Positions 1-10,860 of a DNA stretch of 64,000 bases are shown piece by piece. This DNA is from Ustilaginoidea virens (Eukaryota; Ascomycota; Sordariomycetes; Hypocreales; Clavicipitaceae): positions 1,426,001 to 1,490,000 of the forward strand of contig NC_057316.1 in NCBI RefSeq assembly GCF_000687475.1, written 5' to 3'. The first letter of the stretch is position 1. Each line of letters begins with the position of its first letter. Under the pieces are notes generated by a model that was not told where the DNA came from, ran no database searches, and worked only from the letters and a program-made list of their open reading frames with translations. Position numbers and translations under genes: made by a program.

Positions 1-1475
1 AGCCCACAGAAGAAATGGACGAAGTACAGCATAAAGAAAAATATTACGACATATGGACCAACGAAGAATATAAGGAACCACATGTTATGAATATACCAGC
101 ACCGAAATTGGCACCTCCGGGCTACGATCTGAGTTACAATCCCCCGCCAGAGTTCTTGCCTACAGCAGAGGAAAGGATATCTTGGGAGGAAACCGATCCC
201 GAGGATCGGGAGAAGGAATACCTCCCATTTCAATTTGATTCCTTACGAAAGGTTCCCGGCTACGACCAGTTAGTCAAAGAACGGTTCGAACGTTGCCTGG
301 ACCTATATCTAGCCCCCCGGGTTCGAAAAAATAGGCTCAACATTGATCCTAATTCCCTACTACCGCAACTCCCGCGTCCCGAGGAACTGAAGCCTTTTCC
401 GACTTTGTGTCAGACCATCTTCAGAGGCCACGTAGGACGCGTACGATCTGTGGCGTTTAGTCCGGATGGAGAATGGATTGCGTCTGGGGGAGACGACGGG
501 TGTGTGAGAGTGTGGGCAGTCAATGGTCACCAAGGATGGATGGTGAGGCTCAGTGCCGATGAAGCTGTCAATACTATCAGATGGCGACCCAACAAAGAGA
601 CATTCGTCCTCGCAGCTGTTACTGGAGAGGACCTGTTCTTCATGGTGCCCCCACTCTGTAATGATGCCGTAGATAAGGCGAGTCGAGCTGTTCTTGATGC
701 TGGATTTGGATGCGCATCAAACTCTACTCATCACGCCTCGGCTGGTGATAGTACAGCCAGGGAAACGTCGGCGAAGTGGTCAAGACCTGGATCTAAGCTT
801 GAGGACTTGGGTGTCCTGCTAAAAGCTACCGTCAAATCTACCATCAAGTCAATGCAATGGCATAGGCGCGGCGATTTTTTCTGTACAGTGTCTCCAACGG
901 GACAGCGAAGTTCCGTCATCATTCATACGCTCTCTCGGCACTTGAGCCAAATACCCTTTCGCCGACTTCATGGCCTGGCACAATCAGCTCATTTTCATCC
1001 GTCTCGACCGCTTTTCTTCGTCACCACACAGCGAATGATACGGTGCTACGACCTGCAAAGACAAGAACTCGTGAAAGTCCTCCAACCAGGGGCGCGATGG
1101 ATATCATCCTTCGATATTCACTCTGGCGGAGATAATCTTATTGTGGGATCTTATGACCGCCGCTTGCTGTGGCATGATTTAGATCTCTCCGACAGACCAT
1201 ACAAGACCATGAGGTTCCACTCCGAGGCTATTCGGGCCGTCAAGTATCATAGAGGACTCCCGCTTTTCGCTGACGCCAGCGACGACGGCTCCTTGCAGAT
1301 ATTTCACGGTAAGGTGGTTAATGACCTGATGGAAAACGCCACTATTGTACCAGTGAAAATGTTGAGGGGACACTCTGTCATTAACAGGCTAGGTGTTATG
1401 GATGTCGACTGGCATCCTCGACACCCATGGTGCGTAAGTGCTGGAGCTGATGGAACTTGTAGGCTATGGACTTAA
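1..1475 (+). CDS. ERB1: Ribosome biogenesis protein ERB1/BOP1, C-terminal part
   Basis: Nucleolar scaffold of the PeBoW complex (Nop7-Erb1-Ytm1), needed for 27S pre-rRNA processing and 60S subunit assembly. The frame is open from base 3 with no start, so the 5' end lies outside the window. About 490 residues are visible. The first 130 match the BOP1 N-terminal domain, including [12 protein letters not shown] and the [11 protein letters not shown] stretch. A WD40 propeller follows, starting at [15 protein letters not shown] and ending with [20 protein letters not shown] just before the TAA. No intron is seen in the visible part. It converges on the Ish1-type gene, with 369 bp between stops. 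Family recognition is strong; only the missing N-terminus limits the model. Confidence 0.93.
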   Translation, partial: PTEEMDEVQHKEKYYDIWTNEEYKEPHVMNIPAPKLAPPGYDLSYNPPPEFLPTAEERISWEETDPEDREKEYLPFQFDSLRKVPGYDQLVKERFERCLDLYLAPRVRKNRLNIDPNSLLPQLPRPEELKPFPTLCQTIFRGHVGRVRSVAFSPDGEWIASGGDDGCVRVWAVNGHQGWMVRLSADEAVNTIRWRPNKETFVLAAVTGEDLFFMVPPLCNDAVDKASRAVLDAGFGCASNSTHHASAGDSTARETSAKWSRPGSKLEDLGVLLKATVKSTIKSMQWHRRGDFFCTVSPTGQRSSVIIHTLSRHLSQIPFRRLHGLAQSAHFHPSRPLFFVTTQRMIRCYDLQRQELVKVLQPGARWISSFDIHSGGDNLIVGSYDRRLLWHDLDLSDRPYKTMRFHSEAIRAVKYHRGLPLFADASDDGSLQIFHGKVVNDLMENATIVPVKMLRGHSVINRLGVMDVDWHPRHPWCVSAGADGTCRLWT

Positions 1476-1844
1476 GGGTAGCTACACATGTTGGCTGGGG
1501 CTTTGATCCAAAGGGCGTTTTTTCAATCACTTATGGGTTTTGGTGATAATCACAGTTGACCTATTTAGTTACATCGAGCGATTCCAGCCAGTGTGAGTGT
1601 TCGGATAGTTAACTGTAATTGCTGTCGCTGATTTTGACGACGGCGTCTTGGTTTCTTGGAAAAATGTCTCCTTAAAGACTTGCTTGACGGTAGCTTGTTC
1701 GCAACAATATTTAGGAGTCGGCTTCTGTCAAATCCGTAGGTAACTATTTCGAATCGGACCAAAAAATTCAAGAATTTCGAAACTGTCATACTCCCCCCCC
1801 TAGAAGGAGGCGACACCATACTACACTGGGCAGCAGTAGCCAAC
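1476..1844. other. Convergent intergenic region
   Basis: Lies between the stops of two convergent genes and should hold both 3' UTRs. An open frame on the minus strand (1565-1843) has no recognisable protein character. I see no gene here. Confidence 0.5.
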
Positions 1845-3751
1845 CTACAACTCTTTTCTCACATTCCGACCTTCTTGTGTCGCAACTTCGCTTCCAAGTC
1901 TCAGTTGGTCAATTGCCCACCTCCACCCTTGTGCTGCCGCAGCCCCCAAGCGCGCAAACACGGTCCCTGTTGGTGACGACGTTCCATACTTGAAGTACGT
2001 GGAATGCTTACGAGCCAACGCCTTCAATTCCTCCAGTTTGGAACCCTGGGGTACCGGTACGCCATAGCTATCCAAAAACGCCTTAAGTTCAGACTCCGTC
2101 CATGTCTCGAATGCTTGGTTTTGTGCGGACGCAGTGGCCGATGCCAAATAACTTGTAGCGGAGGCAAATTTATCTCCACCAGCGCTCGAGGCTGATGAGT
2201 AGGCAGAGGCGGCTGCCTTCGCAAGCTCCTCCCTAGTAGCATCACGCTTCGCTGCTACTTTCTTGGCTGTGTCGTCACCGTTCTTTTGAATGTATGCCTT
2301 CAAATTCCCATAGCTGAAGTCATCAAAGGTCCAGGCCTGCCTACCCGATGCCGCCTTATGAGAATTCTTGCGCACAATTGCCCTCAAACTGTCCGTGGTC
2401 GACCCGTGCGGCACAGGAATGCCTCGTGCATCCAAGTATGATTTCAGACGAGACTCAGACCAAGTCTCTATAGCCCGGTTAAACGCATCTTCCACCGCCA
2501 AAGATACGCTGTCAGTTGCCTTGGCGAACTCGTTCCTGGCGTTTGACGTAGCAGCACCAAGTGCGGACGTTGCTTTGGCTTGGATGTTGTCCCCTAGAAA
2601 ATCAGCTCGATGCTTGCGAACCAGGGCTCGAAGTTCATTCTCCTTCGTGCCTTGAGGAACAGGAATGTTATTCTTGTCGCAAAATTCTTTCAGTTTTGAA
2701 TCACTCCATGCATCAATAATGACATCGGTAAGAGAGGCATAGGCTGCCTGGGCACTGGTGCTTGCGCTCGTAGCCTCATGTTTCGCCTTGAGATACGCTA
2801 ACCTAGAATTGCGGCGAACTGCGGCGAGGAGCTTGTCGCGAGTTGTAGGTTGAGGGACAGGAATACCGTATTTATCAAGCCAGGCCTTCAACTCCGACTC
2901 GCTCCAAGTTTGGTAGAGCCAATCACCAGGGTACGCTGCGGTTTCTCCTGTTTTTTTCGCAGCTGCTTCATATGCAAGACGAGCCTTTTGTAAGAGGGTA
3001 TCCCGATGATGAGGTTGCGGCACTACACGAGATGAAGCCGTCAGTGACCAAAGAAAGCTTCAGTAAATACATGGTGGGCAATTGCCACGATCAAACCACA
3101 TCGCGACTGATCACTGCAGAAAGTGCAGGTTCCGATCCGCAGTTCCCGCAGTTTTTGTGCTTAAGGTCCAAAAACTATAAATCCATACCTGGGATGCCAT
3201 GCTTATCGCAGAAAGCTTTCAACTGGCTTTCGGACCACGTATCCAGAATCCAATCTTTGGCGTTGACCCATGCTTGCTGTGCAGCGTCTTCGGTTTCGTA
3301 CCAGTTGGCTTTAACCTGTGAAACTAGACTTTCCTTGGAGTTTTCGGCGCTCGTCTTGACATCATGCCCTCTCTCTCGTAAATAAGAGCTTAATTCGCCT
3401 GTCTCCCATAGTTTGTACGGCTCCACGATAGCATCGTTCCAACGGTTTTGAACAAGCATCAACAAATCTTTGCGATCCGATGCCTTGGGATATGGAATAC
3501 CATGATCAGAGAGCCATCGCTCTAATTCGGTTTGGTGCCATTTATTGTACACTGAGGTTTTTTTTTTTTTTAAATCATGTCAGTTTCTTTGCTCCTCAAC
3601 AGGATAATTACTGGGAAGGTGCAGGAAATAGAAAGTATAGTCGAGCGGAAGAGACGGTGAACAAACCGGCCTTGGTCCCAGGAAACCAGCTGCTTGCGAC
3701 TGTTCCAGAAATGGCTATGCCGGCCGTGATAATAAGCCCGATGTACTTCAT
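1845..3751 (-). CDS. Ish1-repeat stress protein (Msc1/Ish1-like), secretory
   Basis: Spliced model of 541 aa: exons 3667-3751, 3189-3551 and 1845-3022; introns 3552-3666 and 3023-3188, phases matching. Exon 1 encodes a signal peptide (MKYIGLIITAGIAISGTVAS). The rest is an array of about seven or eight degenerate Ish1 repeats of the form W-[ST]-E-S-x-L-K-x-[FWY]-[LC]-D-x-x-[GN]-[IV]-P-V-P-[QH], separated by Ala/Ser-rich linkers; intron 2 interrupts one repeat exactly at GIP/VPQ. The protein ends NVRKEL, which resembles an ER-retrieval tail. In fission yeast Ish1 is a stress-induced nuclear-envelope protein, and in budding yeast Msc1 affects meiotic sister-chromatid recombination. An ER or nuclear-envelope location fits the signal peptide and tail but is inferred. 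The biochemical role of the repeats is unknown. Confidence 0.85.
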
Positions 3752-4956
3752 TGTGCTGTCCAGCTGTAGAAGACTATGAAGAGAGCTGCGGGATGGAAAT
3801 AGAAATTTGTCGTGTATCTGTTACACAAGGCTGCGGGTTTAGGTATGGGCGAAGGGGCCTAGTATAAGATATGCAAGGACCAGGAGAGTCGAACGTGTAA
3901 TGTTTTTCGGTAAGACACTTGTATGTCAGGATAAAGTTGAACGCTCATAGAGTAGGTTACGGAGGGGGGATTTGATAAAGAAGTCAGTAGCTCGACCGAA
4001 TCTTTTCTGTAGTAAGTAAGCATCGATCTATTGACGTCCTGCCTTATTTGATGACGACGTTGGCCACCACTTAAGGACGCAGTTGACCTGGGATGGAAAG
4101 ACCGGGACTGGCGTGTCTATAACGTCATCATGATTTTTTTTCTTTTTCTCGGTGAATGGAACTGGATCAGGTCGAATGAGCGGGGTTTCACTTGCAAGCA
4201 ACCACCATCACAGCAAAGTAGGCTGCAACAATGAACAATAAATCGAACCGTACCAATCTCAGGTGGCTGCTTCTCGGAAATCGCTACTTGCAAAGGGCTT
4301 TCCTCTCTTTGCTGGTAGCTCATCGCCTGTAGTCCCTTCCTTGCGCAATTACCCAGATAGTGACAGAATCACGCTAGTCGCTTCATGCCAGCTTGCCAAG
4401 GAGACGCGCAGAAAAGCGCGGTAACTGCTCCGGAGCTAGTTACTCGTGAGATTAATTGGATGTGCTCCTGCCACGATGACGTCAAGTGACGACAGGTCCC
4501 CACTGCAAAGGTACTAGTGACTGCTGGCCCGTGCTCACTTTCCCTCAGGCAGCAAGTAGGATAGGTACCTAGGTACCTGGTAGGTAGGTAGGTACCTAGG
4601 TAGTGAACTGTCATGGGAGGGAGCAAAATTTCCGGTCCAATAGAACCTATAGCTCTATGTACATAGTAGCAGTCAGAAGTAAAATTAGGGGCCGCAGTTA
4701 TTTACCATGCACCCATCCAACGGATCAGGAAACAGGCACGGCCAATTAACCTTAAGCAGGAATACTACCAATGTGCTGTATTTTCTTTGTACGCTCTGGC
4801 GATCGACCCATAAATCCATAACCAGAAGCGGGTTACTGATACAACGTGACATCTAATCCCCATGACCGCTAGTTTACTTGCTTCCCATACATCATGATGG
4901 CACAGCCATTGTTTATAAAATGAGAGATTTTGACAGGGAAGCGAGGGGCATTTTCT
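3752..4956. other. Intergenic region with a TACCTAGG-type repeat
   Basis: About 1.2 kb between the start of the Ish1-type gene and the stop of RPT5. It holds the promoter of the former and the 3' UTR of the latter. Small open frames on the minus strand (4117-4323, 4369-4626) look spurious. The only structure I see is a GGTACCTA/TAGG repeat patch at 4561-4604. Confidence 0.45.
4561..4604. repeat. TACCTAGG/TAGG low-complexity repeat
   Basis: Dense run of overlapping GGTACCTAGGTA and GGTAGGTAGG units, partly palindromic. The same motif recurs in several other intergenic regions of this window (8.1-8.4, 20.5, 21.0, 23.9 and 24.4 kb) and in no recognised coding exon. Confidence 0.7.
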
Positions 4957-6566
4957 CTAAGCGTAGAAGTTGACAGTCTGGATCATATAAATTAGCGCCC
5001 GTACTTTATCGACATAGTAATATTTATATATTGTGGTACTTACATCCTTCTTCTTGGCTTGTACCTCGGCTATGGCATCAACATAATGCTCATGGCCAAT
5101 TTTGTTCTTGCCTGAGCGCAAGGCAATCATACCAGCTTCGACGCAGACAGCCTTCAACATGGCTCCGCCGAATTCATCGGTACTCCTTGCTAGCTCTCCC
5201 CAGTTGACGCCTGGGTCTACCTTCATCTTGCGAGAGTGGATTTTGAGAATCTGGGCTCGAGCTTCTTCGTTGGGTAACGGAAATTCGATTTTCCGGTCAA
5301 GACGGCCGGATCGAAGTAAAGCTGGATCAAGGACATCGACGCGATTTGTTGCGGCCAGGACCTTGATGCGATCGTCTGAAGCGAAGCCATCTAATTGGTT
5401 GAGAAGTTCTAACATGGTTCTCTGCACCTCGCGGTCACCGCTCTTCTCGCTGTCGAATCGTTTTGTACCAACAGCATCCAGCTCATCGATGAATATGATT
5501 GCTGGTGCCTTCTCTTTTGCCAAGGCAAAGCAATCTCGGACTAGTTTAGCTCCATCTCCGATAAACATCTGGACAAGTTGAGGTCCAGCTAACTTCAAGA
5601 AAGTTGCGTCGGTCTGTGCCGCACAAGCTCTGGCAAGCAGTGTTTTTCCGGTGCCTGGAGGTCCATACATGAGGGCTCCTTATGACCGCGTGTTAGCTAA
5701 TAAAATCGCACTAATTCGCTCTCTTCAACGCTAAAAGCTTTGGTAGGTTTGGTCAAGTCTTCTCGCACCTTTAGGGGCCTTAATGCCTATTTTCTTGAAC
5801 CTATCCGCTTCCTTCATTGGCCAGACTATTGCTTCGACCAACTCTTCGATCTGCTTGTCGAGTCCGCCTACATCTGTATATTGCTCTGTGGGCTTTTCAT
5901 CCACCTCCATAGCCTTGACCCTACTGTCGTATTCGGCTGGCAAGGAGTCCAAAATTAGATAGGAATCTTTGTTAACACCTATAAGATCGCCAGGTTTAAG
6001 CTTGTCGGAGTCCACCAACCCGATCAGAGGTAAGAAGATGGTTTGACGAGTTGAAGTCTTTATCACAGCAGATTTCCCCACCCGAGTCGCATCAAGGTCA
6101 ATGTTCGCTCCCTCTTCAGACGATTCAGCGGTAGGGTCGAGGTCTAGCAGTTCTACCACATTACCCACTAGATATGGGAGCTGCCTGGAGAGTCGATCAG
6201 AATATATTCATTCATATTACATGTAGACTATGCCTGTAACGAGTCATACCTGTTGTTTGCTATTTTGTCCATGTTATCTTTGATTTTCTCCCCCATTGCT
6301 GCCTTTTCATGCGATAGCCTTGAGAGTTCGCTCTTCATGATCCGGGAATCGTTTTCTAACAGTCGTCTGCGAGTGAGGATATCTTGGGTGCTGAGGCCAA
6401 GAATTTCCTCATCTAGGATATCGTCACTAGCCCCATCGTCTTTATCCTTCATTTCTTCGTCTCCATCAATTTGTTTGCGCTTATCATCATTAGAGTCAGT
6501 CCCTCGCTTTTTGTCGTCATCGTTGTCTCTGCGGTCAAGGTCGTCAAGCTCCTCAAGAGTAGACAT
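4957..6566 (-). CDS. RPT5: 26S proteasome regulatory ATPase RPT5 (subunit 6A)
   Basis: One of six AAA+ ATPases of the 19S base; it unfolds ubiquitinated substrates and opens the 20S gate. Four exons (6250-6566, 5769-6184, 5044-5678, 4957-4977) give 462 aa with consistent phases. Order: acidic and coiled-coil N-terminus (to about 105), OB domain, then the AAA domain with Walker A GPPGTGKT (about 250-257), Walker B IIFIDE, and the arginine-finger region [10 protein letters not shown]. The last exon is only 21 nt and supplies TVNFYA. Its final three residues FYA form the HbYX-type tail that docks into the 20S alpha ring, so this tiny exon is functionally important. The gene is divergent from uL10m, with 468 bp between start codons. 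Confidence 0.95.
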
Positions 6567-7034
6567 AACGAGTCGGTTTCGTAGAGCAGATGTAATTGGA
6601 AAGTTGCAGAGACAACCAATCTACAAGTTGCGTGTATTAGAAAGGAAGGTAGTTTGATTAGAGCAATTTGAAAGAAGGACTCCCGTGGTGGATGTTATAT
6701 CTTCACTGAATGAAGCCTTGATTCGGTAGTGCTAGGCAGGAACTGAGGCGCGTGTCGCCAATAAGCGGCTCCTTTTAGGAGATTTTGGAATTTTAGTCAG
6801 CAATCGGCCCCTCCTCTCGTTTTGAAACCCAATCACCGGCTTTAGATTGATCCGGATGATCTATTCACATCCCAGTCTTCGTCAATTTTATCTCCTTTGT
6901 AGCAGGTAGCTTGCAAATTCTTGGCTCAACTCAGTCCTTGTTAATTTGCAACTTTCAAACGTTGTCTCGATACGCACGTATGCATTTTATGATAATGAGC
7001 AATTGTTAGTTGGATCTGCACTGACAATTCTAGA
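6567..7034. promoter_or_regulatory. Divergent promoter region RPT5 / uL10m
   Basis: 468 bp between two divergent start codons, so it must carry both promoters. I looked for a yeast-type proteasome control element (GGTGGCAAA) and did not see one. Confidence 0.4.
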
Positions 7035-8033
7035 ATGCGTCGGGAAGTCGCCACGGCAGGTTGGTCATCACTTCGCTTACTGCTGCCCAAGGTTATCAGA
7101 CCAGAAATACAGATCGCACCAGATCGACTGTTTTCCACTACCAGATCGTTCGAAGCCAGTCGCCATGCGGAAATCATGGCATGCGATACACGTTTCGCAA
7201 GTAGGGATGCTGCCATGACGTCGAAGTTACCCAGCGCTAGACCTGTCGAGACAAGGAAAAGCCAATTGATTCGAAGCTATACATCACTTTTGCGAACCAC
7301 ACCACTCGTTTTGTTCTTTCAGCACAGCAATCTGACAGCGATTGAATGGGCAGCCGTTAGAAGGGAACTGAAAAAAGCCGTGCAAGCCGTACCGCAGTCT
7401 TTGGGAACAGACGGTTCTACCGGTCTCGATCTTGCCGCCAAACTACAACTACAAGTTATGCGCACCAAGATGCTGAGCGTTGCGCTACGAATCACGGAAT
7501 TCCACAAACCCGATTACTCCAAGGATTTGCCACCTGCACAGTGGTTGGGTCCCGTTCCCTTAGTACACGATTTGTCTGAAGCCGCCTATAAGACCATCAA
7601 GGACATTGCTGTTCCACCTAACTCTGCATATGCACAACTTCAGCCTCTCATGGTTGGCCCTGTTGCAGCTCTTACATTACCTTGCATCTCCACAGCGCAT
7701 CTTGCTGCTGCTCTTAGTATACTAGCGCCTGTGGCAGGAGTTTTCCCGGCTCCAACACGGAAGAAGAATCCTGGTTTTTATGACCCTATCTGCCAGAACG
7801 GCCTCAACAAACTGGTATTAGTCGGGGGAAGAATTGAAGGCAAAGTGTTTGACGAGCAAGGCGTTAACTGGGTTGGCGGTATTCAAGGTGGTTTGGACGG
7901 ACTAAGGGCCCAGCTGGTCAGTCTTCTACAACGAGCTGGACTTGGCGTGACGACAAGTCTTCATGCCGTTAGTATGAATGTGTGGCTCGCTCTAGAGAGC
8001 AGAAGGGCACAGCTTGACGAAGGAGACAAGTAG
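7035..8033 (+). CDS. Mitochondrial large-subunit ribosomal protein uL10m (MRPL11-type)
   Basis: Single-exon gene of 332 aa. uL10 forms the base of the ribosomal stalk that recruits translation factors; the mitochondrial form anchors the L7/L12 stalk of the mitoribosome. The first 60-70 residues are rich in Arg and Ser and include RLFSTTRSF, as expected of a mitochondrial presequence. The conserved part begins at RSYTSLLRTTPLVLFFQHSN, the typical uL10 start, and runs to residue 332. The ATG at 7035 is the first in frame; a shorter start at MTSKLPSAR is possible but would remove the presequence. Identification rests on the core motif and length. Confidence 0.8.
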   Translation: MRREVATAGWSSLRLLLPKVIRPEIQIAPDRLFSTTRSFEASRHAEIMACDTRFASRDAAMTSKLPSARPVETRKSQLIRSYTSLLRTTPLVLFFQHSNLTAIEWAAVRRELKKAVQAVPQSLGTDGSTGLDLAAKLQLQVMRTKMLSVALRITEFHKPDYSKDLPPAQWLGPVPLVHDLSEAAYKTIKDIAVPPNSAYAQLQPLMVGPVAALTLPCISTAHLAAALSILAPVAGVFPAPTRKKNPGFYDPICQNGLNKLVLVGGRIEGKVFDEQGVNWVGGIQGGLDGLRAQLVSLLQRAGLGVTTSLHAVSMNVWLALESRRAQLDEGDK

Positions 8034-9022
8034 AAAAGAGTTTGCGTCGCAGCTGTACCTTTTCTGTTGTTGGGATAGGCCAGGTACTTACCTAGGTACC
8101 TTAGGTACCTAGGTGCCTAGAGGTAGGTACCTACAGGTAGACAATTGCCCCTTTTGTGTGTGGCTTCACGTACGAAATATCTTGGCAGGTACCTAAGGTA
8201 AGGTGGAAAATACCCTCTTCGGTTCTAGGCGCTGTTCTGGACACCTCCTATCAGGTAAGGTACCTTACCTCTCATGTACCTCCTATGGTGAATTACATCC
8301 TGTATCTGTACATACCTCTCATTAGGTGGAAAGTTACCTCCTTTGTTCTGGGCATATCCGCTGCCTCTATTACATACAGTACAACCTACCTACCTACTAA
8401 TTGCGTGGAAGGTGCCTACCTACCTACCTAGGTACTTACTTCTGTTTTAAATTTAGTTGCTGCTGCATAAAAAACCCGTTGCCGCATGTTTATAAGTCCG
8501 TATAAGTCGACCAGTCATAGAATAGGAGAGACGGATAAAGAAATAACAATCATTAAAGTTAGCTTGTGCAGAAATAAAAATTTATCTGAAATTACATTTT
8601 CACCAACTAATGCGGCGCATTAACCGCTTGTAGGCATAGCCAATCCTCTTATAGCTAGGATAACGACGTGACGGTAGCAACGAAGAAAGGGATGGACGAA
8701 TGTCACACTGATAACAGATAAACAATGACAGAAGCCCGATCAGCGGAGCTTGTCGTTGGGTATTTATCGTATATCCCGGTTAATATCGCATACCCGCTGT
8801 TGCACACTACGATCCACACTAAGGATGACCCGACCGTGATCGAGGTGCTTGTGTCATCCGATGCGGGCTATTTATGAAACTCAAGCTGTACTCAAAAACA
8901 ATAACTGGTGGAACACATTCCAAGTGCCAGTCTCTCAATTGCAAGCGATTGATCGCAACGCCAAAATTGAGCGGTGAAAAGAGAAGAAGAAGAAGAGGCA
9001 TACGTTTTCCAAGTCCTTACCA
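8034..9022. other. Intergenic region rich in TACCTAGG repeats
   Basis: No convincing gene. The first 400 bp (8089-8440) are packed with GGTACCTA/TACCTACC words and contain two diverged copies of a segment of about 32 bp (8199-8230 and 8322-8353). The second half is plain sequence and probably serves as promoter for the methyltransferase gene. Confidence 0.5.
8089..8440. repeat. TACCTAGG-type degenerate repeat region
   Basis: Clusters of GGTACCTAGGTA, TACCTACC and GGTAAGGTACC words at 8089-8141, 8187-8200, 8252-8282 and 8385-8440. They are interrupted by a segment duplicated once, with recognisable divergence (AGGTGGAAA...TTCTAGGC against AGGTGGAAA...TTCTGGGC). Confidence 0.6.
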
Positions 9023-10632
9023 ATGTTCCCAAAGATCCTCACCAAGCCCGTCAGAAATGGGACCGAGATGGTTCGCAAAACTATCTGCGGCTGGGCTTGG
9101 ACGCCAGCTGTTTCTGTGGCCAAAAGCGTAGTCTTGAGCGCATTTGCATGTGTTGAATCTGGAACACTTCTTCTCGTCGACGAGCCCGGAGAAACTCGTC
9201 ATGTGTTCGGGCAGAAACTATTCGGTGGTGTTGGTCATGATGCCGCAGAAACTTCGTGTCTAAGACGAGCAGGCACAATACCACGAGTGGAAATTGTCGT
9301 GAAGAGAGACAGCTTTTGGCTACGGCTTTTATTGTTTGCTGACATTGGTTTTTCAGAAGCGTACATGCTAGGTGACTTCCAATGCGAAGACCTGACCTCC
9401 TTTTTCCAGGTACGTGTAAACGTGTGCCGCAGAATATTCGCATTGTCAAGACGGCAGCCATTGAGATGATCGTTAGTTATTCATCCTCAATAGAGAACGG
9501 TTGAACAATGGCACCACAGTCGCTTCCAAGATCTCAACCTCAATATCCTACTTTGTGCGCTCTACCAACGCCTTGTCAAGTGCGCACCTAAATATATCGG
9601 CACACTACGACATCAGCAACGACATGTTTGCGGCATTTCTCTCACAAGACATGACATATTCTTGCCCTATATGGCAGCGCGAAACGGGTCGGGAAGCTGA
9701 CTGTGAGACTCTGGAAGAAGCGCAATACAGGAAGCTTCTCCGATTCATAGAAGGTTCTCACTTGAAGAATAGTGATCATGTCCTCGAAATCGGTACTGGC
9801 TGGGGTTCGTTTGCCATCGAAGCTGCAAGAAAAACTGGCTGCCGAGTTACCACCATTACCTTGTCAAAGGAGCAAAAAGAATTTGCGGAGAAGAGAATAC
9901 AAGCAGCTGGACTGCAAGATCGCATCGCGGTGAAACTGGTAGACTACCGTGAACTTCCTGATACAGAGAAGCCGTACGACAAGATTGTCTCGATCGAAAT
10001 GCTCGAGGCGGTTGGGCAAGAATATCTAGCCACATATTTTGCCAGCATTGATAGACTTCTGAAAAAAGATGGGGGGATTGCAATGTTTCAATGTATAACC
10101 ATGCCGGAAGGGCGGCATGAGCAATATTCCAAGTCAGTCGAGTAAGCACTTCCCGCTCGAACTCGTACCCTTGATCAATCATTATTGACAAGTCAAACCA
10201 GCTTTATTAACCAATACATTTTCCCGGGAGGTTATTTACCCTCAATCACGCAACTGATGAATCATATAAGCCGTCAATCGAATGGAACACTTATAATTGA
10301 AAAAGTCGAAAATATCGGAGGTCATTATGCGAAGACACTGCGCCTATGGAACCAAAATTTTCAATATCAGTTCGATGATGTAATAAAACCGGCGCTACTG
10401 CACAATCATCCAGGCATGTCCAAGGAAGCTATTCAAGTATTTCGCAGAAAGTGGGAGGCAAGTACATATTTTGTATACCCATACCGTCTGGACCGTCCAA
10501 CTGACTTTGCTACAATGGCAGTATTATTTTACATACTGCGAAGCTGGATTCATGACGAAGACACTAGGGGACGTGATAATCACGGTTGGAAGAGAGGGAG
10601 CACTAGAGTTGATGGAGGGAATTCCATTGTAA
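9023..10632 (+). CDS. Cyclopropane-fatty-acyl-phospholipid synthase-like methyltransferase
   Basis: SAM-dependent methyltransferase of the CFA synthase family, which in bacteria adds a methylene bridge across acyl-chain double bonds. Four exons (9023-9409, 9477-10141, 10193-10457, 10522-10632) give 475 aa with matching phases. Visible motifs: HYDISND (172-178), SAM-binding VLEIGTGWG (231-239), SIEMLEAVG, the FPGGYLPS segment, FRRKWEYYFTYCEAGF, and the C-terminus TLGDVIITVGREG. The third intron starts with GC instead of GT (GAG/GCAAGT), and only that choice restores the conserved YYFTYCEAGF. The motifs differ from those of fungal sphingolipid C9-methyltransferases, so I favour the CFA type. 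The true substrate is unknown. It converges on REX4, with 228 bp between stops. Confidence 0.87.
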
Positions 10633-10860
10633 CGACTGGTTGCGAAGCTTTGTCGCAGTAAGTCAGCGTTATTTTGGCGAAGGTTTTCATCGAACATAAT
10701 GGCCTTATATCTTTCGATACTATGTGACAGTGGCTGACTGAAGACAAGAGGAGGCCGCAGAAATTTCCCTTCGAGAGAGCCCCGATTTATCACACGACTT
10801 GTTTGCTAAATCGCATCCCATCAGATGATGAACCCTGACCTGGCTATGATCTCCACGGCT

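Noticed and set aside
4561..4604. TAGG-rich repeat as internal telomeric sequence
   Set aside because: Fungal telomeres are usually TTAGGG; the motif here is GGTACCTA-type and recurs in many unrelated spacers.
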